DNA of 64,000 bases from Orientallactaga sibirica (taxonomy: Eukaryota; Chordata; Mammalia; Rodentia; Dipodidae): NCBI GenBank assembly GCA_036365145.1, contig JAEOAD010000001.1:104132001-104196000 (forward strand). The letters are read 5' to 3'. This document shows, in pieces, positions 23,393-35,437 of this stretch. Under the pieces are notes generated by a model. That model was given only the letters and a program-made list of their open reading frames with translations. It did no database searches and was not told where the DNA came from. The position numbers and the translations under genes were made by a program. The first letter of the stretch is position 1, and each line of letters begins with the position of its first letter.

Positions 23393-24374
23393 ATTGCATG
23401 GAAATCCAGCATGCTCCCTGTTATCCGGCACTGAGATACCACATGCCCACTCTGACATTTCTATAAAGGAACACTGTGTAGGGTGACTAGCTTGTGCCTC
23501 ACTAGTGCAGCAAATCGTGGGACACACATGGAGCCCCAGAAACCCCCGACCCTGCAGGCATGGGTTCTTGCCAGATACACCTGAGTGATGGCAGCTTAGA
23601 CTGCTAAGCTGGCTGAGGACTGGTGAGAAATCTGGCCAGTTGTCTCTGGCTGCACTGTTCTTTCTCCAAAAGAGAGATGGGAGAAGAGACTCTGAGGCCA
23701 GTGATCTGCCTATAGCATCCCTGGCAGGCACGAGCTTGTGATCAGGAGTGCACAGGACAGTTGCTTCAGTTGTGACTATCAATTTGTCCGTGTCTGAAAG
23801 ACAGCCTCATGCAACTTTCCATGTACCAGCAGGTCACTATGCATTACCATGGGGGAATGGGTACCAACAGGGCAGCAGATGCCTCAGATCCTCACAAAGC
23901 AGTGGGCAAGAAGCCCATACCAATTCATGTGTCAGGCTCATGGGAAAGATCAGTCAGTCCTCAGAGCTTCTCCCTCCACACTCAAAGCAGCATGAGGAGA
24001 GAGTGAGGCTGTCTTTGCAATGCCCTGCAGACGTGGACATGTCATCATCACATTTATTAGGTCTCTTTTAAGATGACAAGAAGTTATTGCAATGTTTTAT
24101 AGTCTCTACTTGTAACTCCAAGAGGAAATGAGTTCTCAAACATACTTCTTGTGTCTCTCCTCTCCCCAGTCTACTTCCTCTGGCACCTTTGTAGGATTCC
24201 TAGGGCTCAGCAGAAGCAGGGCTCCTCTCCAAACTGGTCAAAGCACTCAAGGGAAACTTGCCCAACAAATTGTGCACTGAAAAAAGAAGTACGCTGAGAG
24301 GTGAATGCTTAGACCGAACAGACAGGCATCCTCAGCAGCCCTTGTCAAGCTCCCTGGTTCAAGAACAGAAGCTC
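23393..24374. other. Unique sequence, no gene seen
   Basis: About 1 kb. An antisense open frame of 147 codons (23339-23782) begins outside but ends inside the DIP SINE at 23192-23392. I do not support it as a gene. Confidence 0.45.
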
Positions 24375-24500
24375 TGTTAAGAGTGAAACGAATGGTTCTC
24401 CAACTTCAAAAAGACAAGAGAATCCCCTGGGGTGTGAGCTAAGACCCAGGATCGCTTCCCCTGCCCTCCAAGGACTCTTCCCTTCAGTACTCAGCAACAG
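24375..24500 (+). repeat. Possible MER5-like relic
   Basis: 'aatggttctccaacttcaaa' and 'agagaatcccctggggtgtg' resemble a MER5 head. Diverged. Confidence 0.35.
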
Positions 24501-24617
24501 TAGGACCCAAAGGAGGGGAGGGATTCATTTCCATTCATTAACCTAGGGCTACACCTCCAGCCAGACCAATGTGGAGCGAGCACCACAGTGTGATTCCACG
24601 GAACTATTGAAACCACT

Positions 24618-24695
24618 CTGTTTGTGATCCAAAACCTCAAGTCCTCATGCTTGTGTGGCAAGCACTTGGCCCACTAAGCCATCTCTCTAGTCCCT
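24618..24695 (-). mobile_element. ID/B4 SINE fragment
   Basis: Antisense tRNA-like sequence ending 'ccactaagccatctctctag'. Confidence 0.5.
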
Positions 24696-24804
24696 TATTT
24701 TTGTTTCTTAGTTTCAGAAAATTCTTCAAAATTCTCCTACCAGCAGTCTTGTTTGTCTGTCAGCTCATTTGGTAGACTAGCTTGAACTCCCACTCAGGTC
24801 GTCA

Positions 24805-25000
24805 TTGATCTATCTTATCCTCCAAGAAGCTTCTTTCCCATCCACTTTTCCACCTTTCCCACCTGCCAGCCCATTTCCCACCTTGACAAAGCGCCTTGAT
24901 GTAGATTCTGCTTGGCCTCCCATTATATTCTGGCACATAGTGGGTGCTGATAGATACTCACTAAATGAGTTAATCATAACTTCCTGGGCTTTTTGAGAAA
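24805..25000 (+). repeat. Possible L2 3'-end relic
   Basis: 'ctggcacatagtgggtgctg' followed by 'actcactaaatgagt' resembles the shared L2/MIR 3' terminus. Confidence 0.4.
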
Positions 25001-25037
25001 TTTTACATACAGTGTCTGCTTTAAAAATAACATTTCA

Positions 25038-25277
25038 GGGGCTTGAGAGATGGCTCAGCAGTTAAGGCACTTACCTGAAAAATCTAATGACCCTGGTTTA
25101 ATTCCCTACTACCTACATAAAGCCAGATGCACAATGTGGTGTATGCATATGGAGTTCGATTGCAGTGCTACAGGTCCTGGCACCAATTCATTCATATTCC
25201 TTCTCCCTCTCTCTCCTTCCCTCTCTCTCTCTTTCTATCTCTCTGGCTCCTTGCAAATAAATTATTTTAAAAACAAT
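25038..25277 (+). mobile_element. DIP SINE
   Basis: Diverged but complete DIP with a CT tract and an A-rich end. Confidence 0.88.
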
Positions 25278-25606
25278 TTTTATGATCCAGTGGTTAATAG
25301 CACTGGCTGCTTAAGCATGAGGGACTGGCAGGACCTGAGACAGCTTGAGTTCCATGCCCCAGAACCCATGTAAAAAGCTAAGCAGGACCACCCATGTACA
25401 TCTGTAACTGCAGTCCAAGGTGTGGAGGTGCAGAGACTGGAGGGCTTGCTGATGGGAGAAGGAGGGAGAATAGACTCTCCATGTTGCAGGAGAGACTCCA
25501 TCTGAAGAAAGCACATGAAGGAGCAATAAAGAAGGGCTCCAAAGTTCTCCTCTGGCCCCTGCATGTACCACCCACACACACTGCACACATACACACAAAT
25601 ACATCA
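25278..25606 (+). mobile_element. B4-type SINE
   Basis: 'ccagtggttaatagcactgg' head region, 'tgagttccatgccccagaac' box, a B1-like middle and a CA-rich 3' end. Confidence 0.5.
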
Positions 25607-25611
25607 CATCC

Positions 25612-26075
25612 TGTGGTAGTTAAAATCAAATGTTCCCCATACACTCATGTGTTCAATGCTTGGTCTGCAAGCTGCTGGCAGTTTGGGAGGTGGAGCCTGG
25701 CCAGAGGAGGCGTGTTGTTGGGGAGGTACTTTGGCGTGGGATAGCCCAGCTCCCTCTTGTCAGAACTTGGCTCATTCTCCTGTTGCTGTTTGCCACCTGC
25801 TGTGGCAGAGGTGACAGTCAGCCTCTGCTCATGCCATGCTGTCTCTGCCATCATTGAGACAGTAAGCCAAAATTTAAAAAGAAAGAGAGAAAGGAAGGAA
25901 GGAAGAAGGGAGGAAGGAAGGAAGGAAGGAAGGAAGGAAGGAAGGAAGGAAGGAAGGAAGAAAGGAAGGAAGGAAGGAAGGAAGAAAGGAAGGAAGAAGA
26001 AAGAGCAAAGAAAAACCTTTTCCTCCCATCAGCTGCTTTTGATCATGTGCTTTGTTCCAGCAATAAGAAGGGAAC
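25612..26075 (+). mobile_element. MaLR LTR split by (GGAA)n
   Basis: Starts tgtggtagttaaaatcaaat. Internal segments 'ttgttggggaggtactttgg' and 'ctcctgttgctgtttgccac' are typical of the MaLR LTRs here. After 'agtaagccaaaat' the expected poly(A)-signal region is replaced by a purine microsatellite (25877-26005), and LTR sequence resumes with 'ccttttcctcccatcagctg'. Confidence 0.72.
25877..26005 (+). repeat. (GGAA)n microsatellite inside the LTR
   Basis: GGAA units with GAAA variants, all purine, expanded at the A-rich poly(A)-signal region of the LTR. Confidence 0.95.
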
Positions 26076-27897
26076 TGCACCACGTTCTCCATTGTCTCTC
26101 TGCAGTTTGTTCAAAGGAAGAAAAGTTCGAAGACATCTTTGAGTTTCCAATGCTGAGTACATGCTAATGCCTCCACACCTTTCTGACCAGCTAATAAGCA
26201 CTCTTGGGCATCCACGGTGAGCAGGGAGACAGGAGAAAGACAAGGACAATGTCACCTGGGCTTCCTGCCCCACTTCCACTAGATTAAAAGATCAGCAATT
26301 CCTCCACACATGCCTTTGTTAACTTGCAGCCAGGCGGTGGTGAATGAAGGCAGAGAGCCTTTTCCCCTTTCTTCGTAGACTCCAGGAGGCATAAACCCTG
26401 CCAGAGCACTGGGCCCCTGGAACCCAGAGGTCCCGAGGCACAGGGCTCATTACAGAAGCCATAGTTCCTCCAATGCAAACTCAGAAGTGGGTCTGCCCTC
26501 TGCTGGACAGAACTCAGAGATTGATGGCTTTAATTTGGATCTGAGGAATTCATAGGGAATTCAAGTGTCCGAATCAGAGCTGTCACTTGGTAGGGACATA
26601 ACCATCCAAAAGCAGGCAGGCCTCAGAGACAGGCTGAAATTGCCAGGGTTGGGCTGTTCTCAGCCTGAGCTGAGCTGCAGAGCTGGGAACTTGTCTTCTT
26701 GGTCTTGCAATAAAACAAAGATATGCAGGGCTTCCCTCCTCCACCTCTGGCTGAAAAACCAGTTGCCTACCATTCCAGGTCCTCTGTTAGAGGATCTGAT
26801 CTGAACTGAACTGTGTTTCCCATTCAGTTATCACTACTGTCCAGGTTGGAGGAGCCTGCAGGTGGCATCGCTTCTGTATGGCACACCTTTATATGACACC
26901 CTCTGAGCCTGGGCCCCTTCACCATCTGAGTCCTAGCCACCCACCAGATCATATTTCCCTCATCTCCTCTGAGCTTACTTAGATGATAGCTGAAGCCTCA
27001 CCTTGGCATGCACAGTGTCCCCACTACAAACAAAGGGAAGCACGTGACACTCATGTTGTCTAATAAACACAAATCTGTTCAGCAACCCAGAACTAGCTTC
27101 CACCCAGTGTTCCCAGCTAAGGGCAGGATCCAGCCTCAAGTGTCTTTCTGCTCTTCCCCAGAGTGCTGAACCTGGCAGGCAATCAGAATAGTAACTCCAT
27201 GGAAGGGGCTCCCAATGACAGGATATTTTGTAATTCTGCTATCACCCAACCTTTAGTTTGCCAACAACTCTACAAAGCAAAATTATAATAAGTCTAAACC
27301 CAATCTGAGTTTCTAACCATACAGTACTGCCCATGGTGTGTGTGTGGGGGGGTGCGCATGTGTGTGTACTGATGTAAACAGAATGGTGTCTTTGAAATTT
27401 AAATACAAAGGCTGTGGTGAGAGGCATCTGAGCATTCCCTTTGAAAGAACCAGGCTGAGGTTTGGAAAATTGCCTCAGGTTCCTTTGAATTTTCCCATCT
27501 AGGGGCCAGGGAAATGTCTCTGTGGGCAACCAAAACCCCCTTCCAAAGATTTCTCAGAAAATTGGTTTCTTCTCTGGCTTCCAGGCATGCATGCATGTCA
27601 GTAACAGAGTTTTAGCCAAGTGCTTGGTCCATGAGCTGTTTTTATCTGTGGCACCGCGCACTACCTGCTTTCATTGTGTGACTCTGAAATTATTGCCCAT
27701 CGAGTCTCTCTGTCATACTCCCAGCTGAGTCCTTGGAATTCTAAGAACCCACTAGTCCTGAGAGGGAAATCTCTCCCCGGTCAGAAATGTCTGTTTTTAA
27801 GATGTCCATTATAACATACTATATTGAAAATAAATATATATATGAAGATATACATGTCTATACACATATACACACAAATGATTAAGGTCATGTGTTT
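26076..27897. other. Unique sequence, no gene seen
   Basis: 1.8 kb with no repeat I recognise except a short GT-rich stretch near 27336-27366. Open frames of at most 95 codons show no domain features. Confidence 0.45.
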
Positions 27898-27914
27898 AAA
27901 AGTGGTAAACTCAG

Positions 27915-28159
27915 GGGCTGGAGAGATGGCTTAGTGGTTAACCGCTTGCCTGAGAAGCCTAAGGACCCCGGTTCGAGGCTCAATTCCCCAGTACCCACGT
28001 AAGCCAGATGCACAAGGTGGTGCATGCATCTGGAGTTCATTTGCAGTGGCTGAAGACCCTGGTGTGCCCATTCTCTCTGTCTCTCTGTCTCTCTCTTTCT
28101 CTCTCTCTGCCTGTCTGTTACTCTCAAATAAATAAATAATAAATAAAAACTTTTTTTAA
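27915..28159 (+). mobile_element. DIP SINE with 17-bp TSD
   Basis: Canonical DIP, with a small internal duplication next to the B box (ggttcgaggctcaattcc). Target duplication aaaagtggtaaactcag at 27898-27914 and 28160-28176. Confidence 0.95.
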
Positions 28160-28177
28160 AAAAGTGGTAAACTCAGA

Positions 28178-30338
28178 CAGGCATCAGCACAGGACCTGTG
28201 TATGCTCTGCAGCCCTAATAGTTAAGATGGCAATGGTGTGGCTCATGGTGGGATACCAAAAAGGCTGAACCTAGGAGAGGATATGACCGGAAAGACAAGC
28301 ACTAACAAAAGCCCCTCGTGCATTCTCTCCAATGCAGAGCAAGAACCCCCCACAAGGGTAATTTTCATTGAACGTGTGATCTCAGGAAGCTGGAGGGAAA
28401 GACAAAGAGTGAAACTGGGAAGACGGACAAGCCAGCACCAGGGTATTACTGAAACTTCTGCTCTGGCAGCTGCTGTGAGCAACACCATGACTTCCACATG
28501 CGTAGCCCTCCCTTTGTGGTCCACTCAAAACACTGGATAGTTTGTCTGCATTTACTTGCCAGAACCCAGACCTCCTCAGCTGAGAGCTGCCCCAGTGTTT
28601 TCAGGTTACCCCCATCTCTAGTCTGTCCTGTAGAGCTGTACGAACTGCTGTGATTCAGAGAAGACCCTGAGATGCCCCTCCTGAGGCAAGGAGCTGGCAA
28701 CACAGGGCAGATCTGTAACTGTGCACAGCAGCTACAGCTGACCCACAGGTGGCTGACGAGATGTGGCACAGGCAGGCACCAGAGACACCTGCTGTGCCAG
28801 CCAGATCTTCCTGCTCTGGATTTGCCAAGCAGAGCTGTGGTCTGGGTATTAGAAACACCTTGGCCAGTACAGAACCTCAGTCCTGTCCTCAAGGTGCTTA
28901 CAGTCCACTGGACATTCACTCTTCATCACTTTTCAAGCAGGACTCTTCCCAGTATTCATGAAAGAAACTGATTCCACACTCAGGAAATAACCACAACTGA
29001 GTCCTTTCCTGACCACACTCCTTTACTGTTTTCCCAATAACGGCCTCTGTCCTGGAAGCTTCCAAGCATTTTCCTCCTAAACTTTCATTGGCAAAATTCC
29101 ATGACTTTAACCTGAGGTTAGCTACTAGAAAAGATTATACATTTTTCTTTTGGGCCTATAATATTATTACTCAGCAGGAACTGAACATGAGGGAGAAGGG
29201 GGAAACCCACAAAAGCAATAGGGATATCATGAAGATTGTCTGTTCCGGAACAAGGCTGCCCACACTGTCATTTCATCTTGGGGCATATTTACTCAAAGCC
29301 CTTTAACTCTACTCTGAGTTTGGAAACTTAGGAGTTTTCTTGGGAGAAAAAGAAAGACTAAGAGAAAATTCACTTTATTAAAGCCTAAGGCTTTCTGTTC
29401 AAGTTTGGTGGCTTCATTTCACCAGGCTCCAGGGGTAGGTCTATTTCCTATGAAACAACATTTTAAATAACAAAGAAAGGAAGCCGCCCCCCCTCCCAAA
29501 ACCACATAATCATTAAACAACTACATTCAAGTGAACTTGAGACAGACATCTATTTGTAAATGGGGACCAATTTGAGGCACTCTGTGGAAGGCAACTGGTG
29601 ACCACTGACATACAAGCAAATATGGTATGTGCTGGCCCTCAAGACTCTTAGTATGAAACGGGCACATCCACACTTGAGAATTGGTACTCTTCATTGCATT
29701 GACTTCCACCAGTTTTTGGCTGAATCCAGAAGAGAGACTTGTGCTGAAGAAACAAGTTTGAAGAGTTAGCACCCTATCTCATTATTTGGTTTATTCCATC
29801 AAGTCTGTGACCTGAGACACCATCTTGCACTACAGGTCATTGGTCACAATAAAAGGTGACAAAGAGAGTGGGTCTGGGAAGCCAATTCCAAATATGGTAA
29901 AGATGTTATGTCCCAGGATCATGGCAGGTCGGCACCTTCACAGATGTGAATAATGGAGTTGAGCAGGATCTATTTGTGTGTGGACTTTTGAAAGCCTGTA
30001 ATTAAGTCTGGACTCCTCTAGCCACAAATCTGAGATAACCTTATACTACGGGACAGAAGGTAGAAAGTCTACCTCTGCTTCTATAAGTTATACTAAAATC
30101 TTTGGTTAGTGGATATTGCTGACATAACCACTGGACAGAGCTTCATTTCTAAGATCAGTTTTTGTTCCCATTATGTCTCATTTGGAACATAGGCTCCTCC
30201 TCAGCTTACTTATGTGAAGTACCATGGAATTACTGTAGACCTATATGGTCATGACCATTTCTCTAAGGTGATAGTAGGAAAGTTTAGACAAGCTTCAAGT
30301 ACATAGCACTGTAAATGTAATAAGAATAAGAAAATGAG
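28178..30338. other. Unique sequence, no gene seen
   Basis: 2.2 kb free of young repeats. An antisense open frame of 157 codons (28446-28919) is Ser/Cys-rich. It has no recognised domain, and overlapping frames on both strands are also open, so I do not call a gene. Confidence 0.45.
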
Positions 30339-30500
30339 GACCAGGCATGGTGGTGCACGCCTTGATAATCTGAGCACTTGGGAGGCCAAGGTAGGAGGAT
30401 GGGTGTGAGTTTGAGGCCGGCCTGAGACTATATAGTGAATACAGGTCAGCCTGGGTTAGAGTGAGACCCTACTTTGAAAAACCCAAAAAGAAAAAGGGGG
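30339..30500 (+). mobile_element. B1 SINE (diverged)
   Basis: B1 with substitutions in the tttaatcccagc motif (ttgataatctgagcacttgg). Ends in an A-rich tail. Confidence 0.88.
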
Positions 30501-31425
30501 GGACAGGAAAATAAAAAACAGGATAAGAGTTAGAAATGAAGAGATGACTTACCAATGTTCAATGATGGCATGATAATTTAACTAGGAAATCTAAGAGGAT
30601 TTTAAGATTCATAAGCAGTTTTAGCAAAGTGGTGAAAGATAAAACTCAAAAACCAGTAACTGTACTCTAAAATTAATCCACTGCAAGATGTTTGCATTAG
30701 AGAAGAACAAATACCCATACGTAATAATAGCTCATTTTTTATAATGATCATTGTAATACAGAAAAATGAAAAACCCAAGTGCCCATTAGTAAGGAATTAA
30801 TTAAATAAACGATGGAACAAGGATACCAAGAAATTCTATTATGTAGTAGGTAAAAAGATTGAGTGTTAACATGGAAAGATATATAAGATATATTGCCCAC
30901 AAGGAAAAGCAGGTTGCAAGACAACAAAAGCAGAATGATCTCATTAATTAAATAAAGTACATAATGAACACAAAGGCTCATTTCTCTTTGTGAACATGCC
31001 CATCTCCGTGTGTGGGCTGCTTTCAAGTGAGTGTAAGCATCTGGAAAGACATACACTCAGTGAAAGTAGCAGTGACCTTCAAATACAGAAGTGTACTCTA
31101 TCTGTGTGCTTGACTGTTTTTCAATATACATCCATCCAGACTGTATGCAAACAATACTTAAACAAAGATAGTATATTTGCAAATGTAAAAAAAAACTGGA
31201 TAGGAAAAAGTACAGCCTTGGAGGCTTGAGGTATGGCCTCAGTTCCCTCCTCTATGTCTTACTTGAGCTTGGTCAGGCACTTCCTAAGCTGACCAGGTGA
31301 ATGACACTGTACCTTGGAGCAGGTGTTCCTCCTGCTCTGGTAGAAAGTGTCCCTAAGAAGACAGGATTGTCCCTGTAAACCTCCACGTCCCTATAAATAC
31401 TCCACGCGGGAGTATCTGCTTCTCC
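30501..31425. other. Unique AT-rich sequence, no gene seen
   Basis: No recognised repeat. Open frames of at most 102 codons lack features. Confidence 0.4.
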
Positions 31426-31530
31426 AAGGAAACATCAACCACCAGGCATGCCCTGAGCACCTACTATGTGCAAACTATTCTGCTGAGGCACTGGTGAGTG
31501 AAGGAAGCAGGCCTTGTCCCTGCAGCTACT
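31426..31530 (-). repeat. MIR/L2 3'-end relic
   Basis: 'gagcacctactatgtgcaaa' is the antisense of the shared MIR/L2 terminus, followed by 'ctgaggcactggtgagtga'. Confidence 0.6.
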
Positions 31531-31859
31531 ATCATTGCTCCAGCAGAACCAGAAAACCAACAACCTGAGTGCTAGCCCGAAGTCAAGGTCAGGACCCAGA
31601 AGTGATGGCCCAGAGGAAGATCAGTGACTCTTGCCTGTGCTGTGAGGCTTGGCTCACAGAACCTTCTTGATTACCCCTTATGGGTTCCTACTACCTACTA
31701 GAAAATTCCCTTAATTCATATTTCCCCTTTAAAAAGAAAATCCAAAACTTTCTAATGTCAGGCACAGTGTTCTACAGTTCGTTTACACTATCCCATTTTT
31801 CACAAGAGACCTGTCATGTGTTTTGTTTTGTTTTATTCAATTCTATTCTAGTTATTTTG

Positions 31860-32080
31860 TTTATTTGGAGACAGGGTCTTATGTAGCCCAGGATGGCCTC
31901 ATCCTTGCTATGTAGCCAAACATGATCTTCAACTCCTGATCCTCCTTCCTCTACCTCCTGAGCACTGTGATTATAGGCGTAGGCCAACATGTCTGGTGTA
32001 TGCAGTGCTGTGGATTAAACACAGGAATATGTACATTTTAGGCAAGAACTCTACCAGCTGATCTACATCTCTAGCTCCCT
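31860..32080 (-). mobile_element. B4-type SINE (B1 part plus ID part)
   Basis: Antisense B1-like half (ggagacagggtcttatgtag to aggccaacatgtctggtg), then an antisense ID-like half ending 'ctacatctctagctccc'. Confidence 0.65.
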
Positions 32081-32999
32081 TCACGTACTTATTTCCCCCA
32101 TATCATAAATAAAGCATTTTATTCAAGCACAGTTCGGTCACCACTCAGGTTTAGTGAGTGTAAGTGAACAGCTGGCTTATACAAACAAGCGTAAGGAGAG
32201 AGTCTTCTTATGTGAGGACACAAAGGATGGGGGAGCCCCAGGGAGGCCTGACATATCAAAGACAAAAGTCCTAAAGGAGAGGCACCGCTGCTGTTCCTGG
32301 AAAGAGAAGAGCAGATAAGCCAATGACTTGTATTTCCAGTTATTAAAACTGTCCGGCTACCATAGCAACAAGTACAGCAGGTGCTTGCGCTCCCTCCCAA
32401 GGCAGAATATTTTATGGCTCTATTACAGTGCTCACTTGGAGCACCATGTAAACAGTGACAGGCGTTTTGCTGTCTTCCTGAGAAAGAATGTCTCCATTTT
32501 TCTTCATCATTTTGAGTGCCCAATTTCTATTTATTCCTCCCTGGTGGGTGTGGGGAGAAAGGAGAAGGCATGGGGAGGTAGATGGGCTGCAATTGGTAAG
32601 GTTCTGGGGAACTGAAATTTTCCACTTCAGCAAAGCTCCGAATTATACTGACTACTCGCTGCTCTGGTCCTCCCTCGTTGTCCCTTTCCCCTTCTCTTGT
32701 CACTCCACCACTGCAAGCACCAGAAGCATGGTCCCTCGTGACGTGACTGATGCAGGCTAGCATGTTGCAGCGGCACAGTCTGCTGACCTTTGGGAAGGCG
32801 AGGAGTAAGTGTCTGGGGATGGAGGAAGGGAGAAGGGGAAACTGTCCGGAGTCCCTGGATTTCCATTTTGCAGTCTCAGCAGAAAAGCATCATCAAGGGC
32901 AGTCAGCCAAAAACGTGGCTTTCTTCCAAGCTGCTGGAATTCCGGACCTGAGCACTCCAAGTAGAAACTAGCACCAGTAGTGGAAAATATGGTTAGACT
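32081..32999. other. Unique, relatively GC-rich sequence, no gene seen
   Basis: Many short overlapping open frames on both strands and no convincing exon. Includes an X-box-like motif at 32356-32369. Confidence 0.4.
32356..32369 (+). promoter_or_regulatory. X-box-like motif (RFX-type palindrome)
   Basis: gctaccatagcaac matches the RFX consensus GTNRCCNNRGYAAC except for one base. A single motif in non-coding DNA, with no neighbouring promoter recognised. Confidence 0.3.
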
Positions 33000-33085
33000 G
33001 CTAACACTGGGAATATAGCTGTACAATGGGGCTCTTGCCCAGCATGTGTGAGGCCCTAGGTTCAATCCCCAGAAATGCCACAGGA
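33000..33085 (+). mobile_element. ID SINE
   Basis: 'tgcccagcatgtgtgaggcc' and 'ctaggttcaatccccagaaa' are the usual ID (tRNA-Ala-type) segments. Confidence 0.75.
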
Positions 33086-34390
33086 AAGAAAAAGAGATTG
33101 TTACCTGGGTCTAGAATTGGAGCTGGAGAGAAAAAAAAAAAGAAATCACACGTCAACGTGAAGTAAGGGGGAGGGCAGCACAAACAGACCTGGAAAGGGC
33201 CAGGCCCAGTGACAGCCAGCAGGGAGGGCAAGGTTAACTGGAACTGTGGCTTTTGGATGGGGCCAGGCTGTTGGCATGTGAGACATGTTTTCCATGGACC
33301 TTTGGATGGAGATAATGACTGACTGTCTCCATGTAAGGAGAGGCAACTGATACCCAGCAGCAATGGCCCCTTTGGCCAATCAGCACTCATTACTGTAACA
33401 AAAAGATATGATGATGTAAGCAGGTAGAAAGCTGCCAACATGGATGAGCAGGTTGGACAAAGAAGTGAGACCCCTGTTCTTGACACCCTTTGAGTAGCTG
33501 GCCCCAGTCACGCATGAAGACTGCTACCCTCTGGGTTGTCAGTTATATAAGCCAATGCATCCCCCTTAGTTCCCGCAAGCCATTTTGAGAGCATTACTTT
33601 ACTTGCAAGGGTCTTAGTTAGTCATGCCATCCTTTGTCCTTTGGGCCCATGGTACAGGTCAGTCTGGACAAAGAATGACACTGATCCTGCCCCAGTGATA
33701 AGTGGCTGTGCTCACACATCCTTGCCGAGGCATCCAATGTCAATGGCAGGAGGCAGAGAAACAAAACCTGTATGTGCTCCAGAATTCCTGGAAGCAGATC
33801 TGGATGTCAGCCTTGTAGGATTCAATTACTTTATATTACAGAAGACCTCAAAAGATCTGGAAGAATGAACTAATTGACCTAGGACTGGCGCTGTGGCTTC
33901 TGTCACCCAAAGCCAGGATTGTAAAGCCTGATTCTAGAGAAGAGGATGGTGCCCTTAACTTCCTGTGAAGTCCACGATGGGCTCTGAGACTACATGGCTT
34001 GCAGTCTGTGGGGGTGGGGGATGCTGCGAGAAGTTAGGACAATAGGAGCATGCCAAGAGATGAAACCAATCACAGTTTCACTTCATGATAATGACTGTAA
34101 CACCACCCCCTCCTGCCACAGTTTAGAGAGAGAGGGGAAAGGTTTATTCTTCTACTTCATTTTGGCCAACTGAATGCATCAAAATAGACAAGACCTGCTT
34201 TACTAAGATGAAATGTTACTTAACACCATATGGAGCCCAGAATTAAATTCCACAAAAGTCTTGAGTCCTTTCTCCTCTAAAGTGTGTTAATAAGGTCACA
34301 GGAAACATGCATTTAAAGTAAGAACATATTTTACTATTCTATTCTTTGTGGGTTTTTTTTGACACTTTTATACTTATATATTGTGGATCC
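33086..34390. other. Unique sequence, no gene seen
   Basis: An antisense 161-codon open frame (33001-33486) runs through the ID SINE and is rejected as a gene. The rest shows nothing recognisable. Confidence 0.4.
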
Positions 34391-34394
34391 TCAC

Positions 34395-34790
34395 TGTTCC
34401 CAGGGGTTATTGGCCACCAACATGCCAGACGCAGGAGGAGCTGAGGGGAAGCAGGATCTTGGAACAGGTGAGTGTGGCGGGCAATGAACCCCCAGGAGAT
34501 GTTCTGGTGGATAGCGTGCTCTCGTTTATTCAAAAGGGTAGTGGCTTTATAAACACTTGGGAAAGGTTGAGAAGGCACATACAGACTAGAAGGTGATTGG
34601 ATACATAGGTTTATGGGTTGCTATCTAATTGGCTGGTATTGGAAGGCAGAAGTTGCAAGGGAGAAACTGCAAGGGAGGTAACAGAGGTGGAGGGAAAAGC
34701 TACGTGACTTCAGCCACATATCGGATGGCTACAGCTGCAGGGAGACTGTTTACTACCATATAAGGGTCTCTTGGGTAACTGGCCACAAGG
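34395..34790 (-). mobile_element. Probable ERV LTR (antisense)
   Basis: On the minus strand an AATAAA poly(A) signal (34525-34530 region, plus strand 'tcgtttattcaaaaggg') follows U3-like sequence. The plus-strand text 'agtggctttataaacacttg ... gtgattggatacataggttt' resembles antisense rodent class II LTRs. Boundaries and TSD not defined. Confidence 0.4.
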
Positions 34791-35149
34791 TCAGGAACTA
34801 TGGGGGAGGGGGGCACAAAACCTGACTATGGAATGTTCGGGTGCTTTTGGGATATGGGGGAAGGCCCGCCAGTTCTGCCCCCTCTGGGCGAATATGGGGC
34901 ACACTACAACCTTGAGAAGGGAGGGCCTGCTCCGTCACCAGAGTGGGTTCCTGACAATAAGGCCAGCTACAACCCCCACAGCCCAAGGCCCTGGCCATGT
35001 CCAACAGCCCAGGCCAGCTTCTTCACAGTCCCAGCCAGTGTTTAGCAATGCCCAACAATCTTCTGCATTTAGATCACATGTACCTACATTGGTGCCTTTT
35101 ATGCCCCTCCATCTCACTTTACTCCTTCTTTGCATCCCTCACCAGTGAC
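34791..35149. other. Pro/Ser/Gln-rich open region, origin unknown
   Basis: Two overlapping plus-strand frames are open (34771-35148 and 34800-35045) and encode Pro/Ser/Gln-rich text. I do not recognise a family. It could be a degraded processed pseudogene, ERV-linked sequence or chance. Confidence 0.2.
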
Positions 35150-35375
35150 TACGCCATAGAAGAGAATGCCTCCTCCTCTCTGGAAACCTTTAGCTGCCAT
35201 CAGCTCACTATGGAGGGCAGTGCCTCCCAAGCCCCTTCCCTCACTGTAACAAGGTGTTGATTGCCGCATCGTGGGTTGCTAACCACAGCTGCCGTGTTCA
35301 TGGATGCAATGGTCTGCTCTTGTCCAGATGCGAGGATTTCACAGCATGCCTCCCCATCCTCCAGTTCCTACATTC
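35150..35375 (-). repeat. L1 3'-UTR piece (antisense)
   Basis: 'aacctttagctgccatcagc', 'aaccacagctgccgtgttca' and 'ctccccatcctccagttcct' are an upstream block of the L1 3'-UTR family. The first part is shared with 56455-56620. Confidence 0.5.
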
Positions 35376-35437
35376 TTAGGGCTGGAGAGATGGCTTAGCA
35401 GTTAAGGCATTTGCCTGCAAAGCCAAAGGACCCAGAT
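35376..35437 (+). mobile_element. DIP SINE, 5' fragment only
   Basis: The first about 60 bp of DIP up to 'aagccaaaggacccag', then unrelated sequence. Confidence 0.85.

Noticed and set aside
23339..23782. 147-codon antisense ORF
   Set aside because: Ends inside a DIP SINE and has no recognised protein features.
28446..28919. 157-codon antisense ORF
   Set aside because: Both strands are open over the same stretch, composition is Ser/Cys-rich and there is no motif. Not distinguishable from chance.
33001..33486. 161-codon antisense ORF
   Set aside because: Its C-terminal part is an antisense ID SINE (GIEPRASHML-type text), and the rest has no recognised domain.
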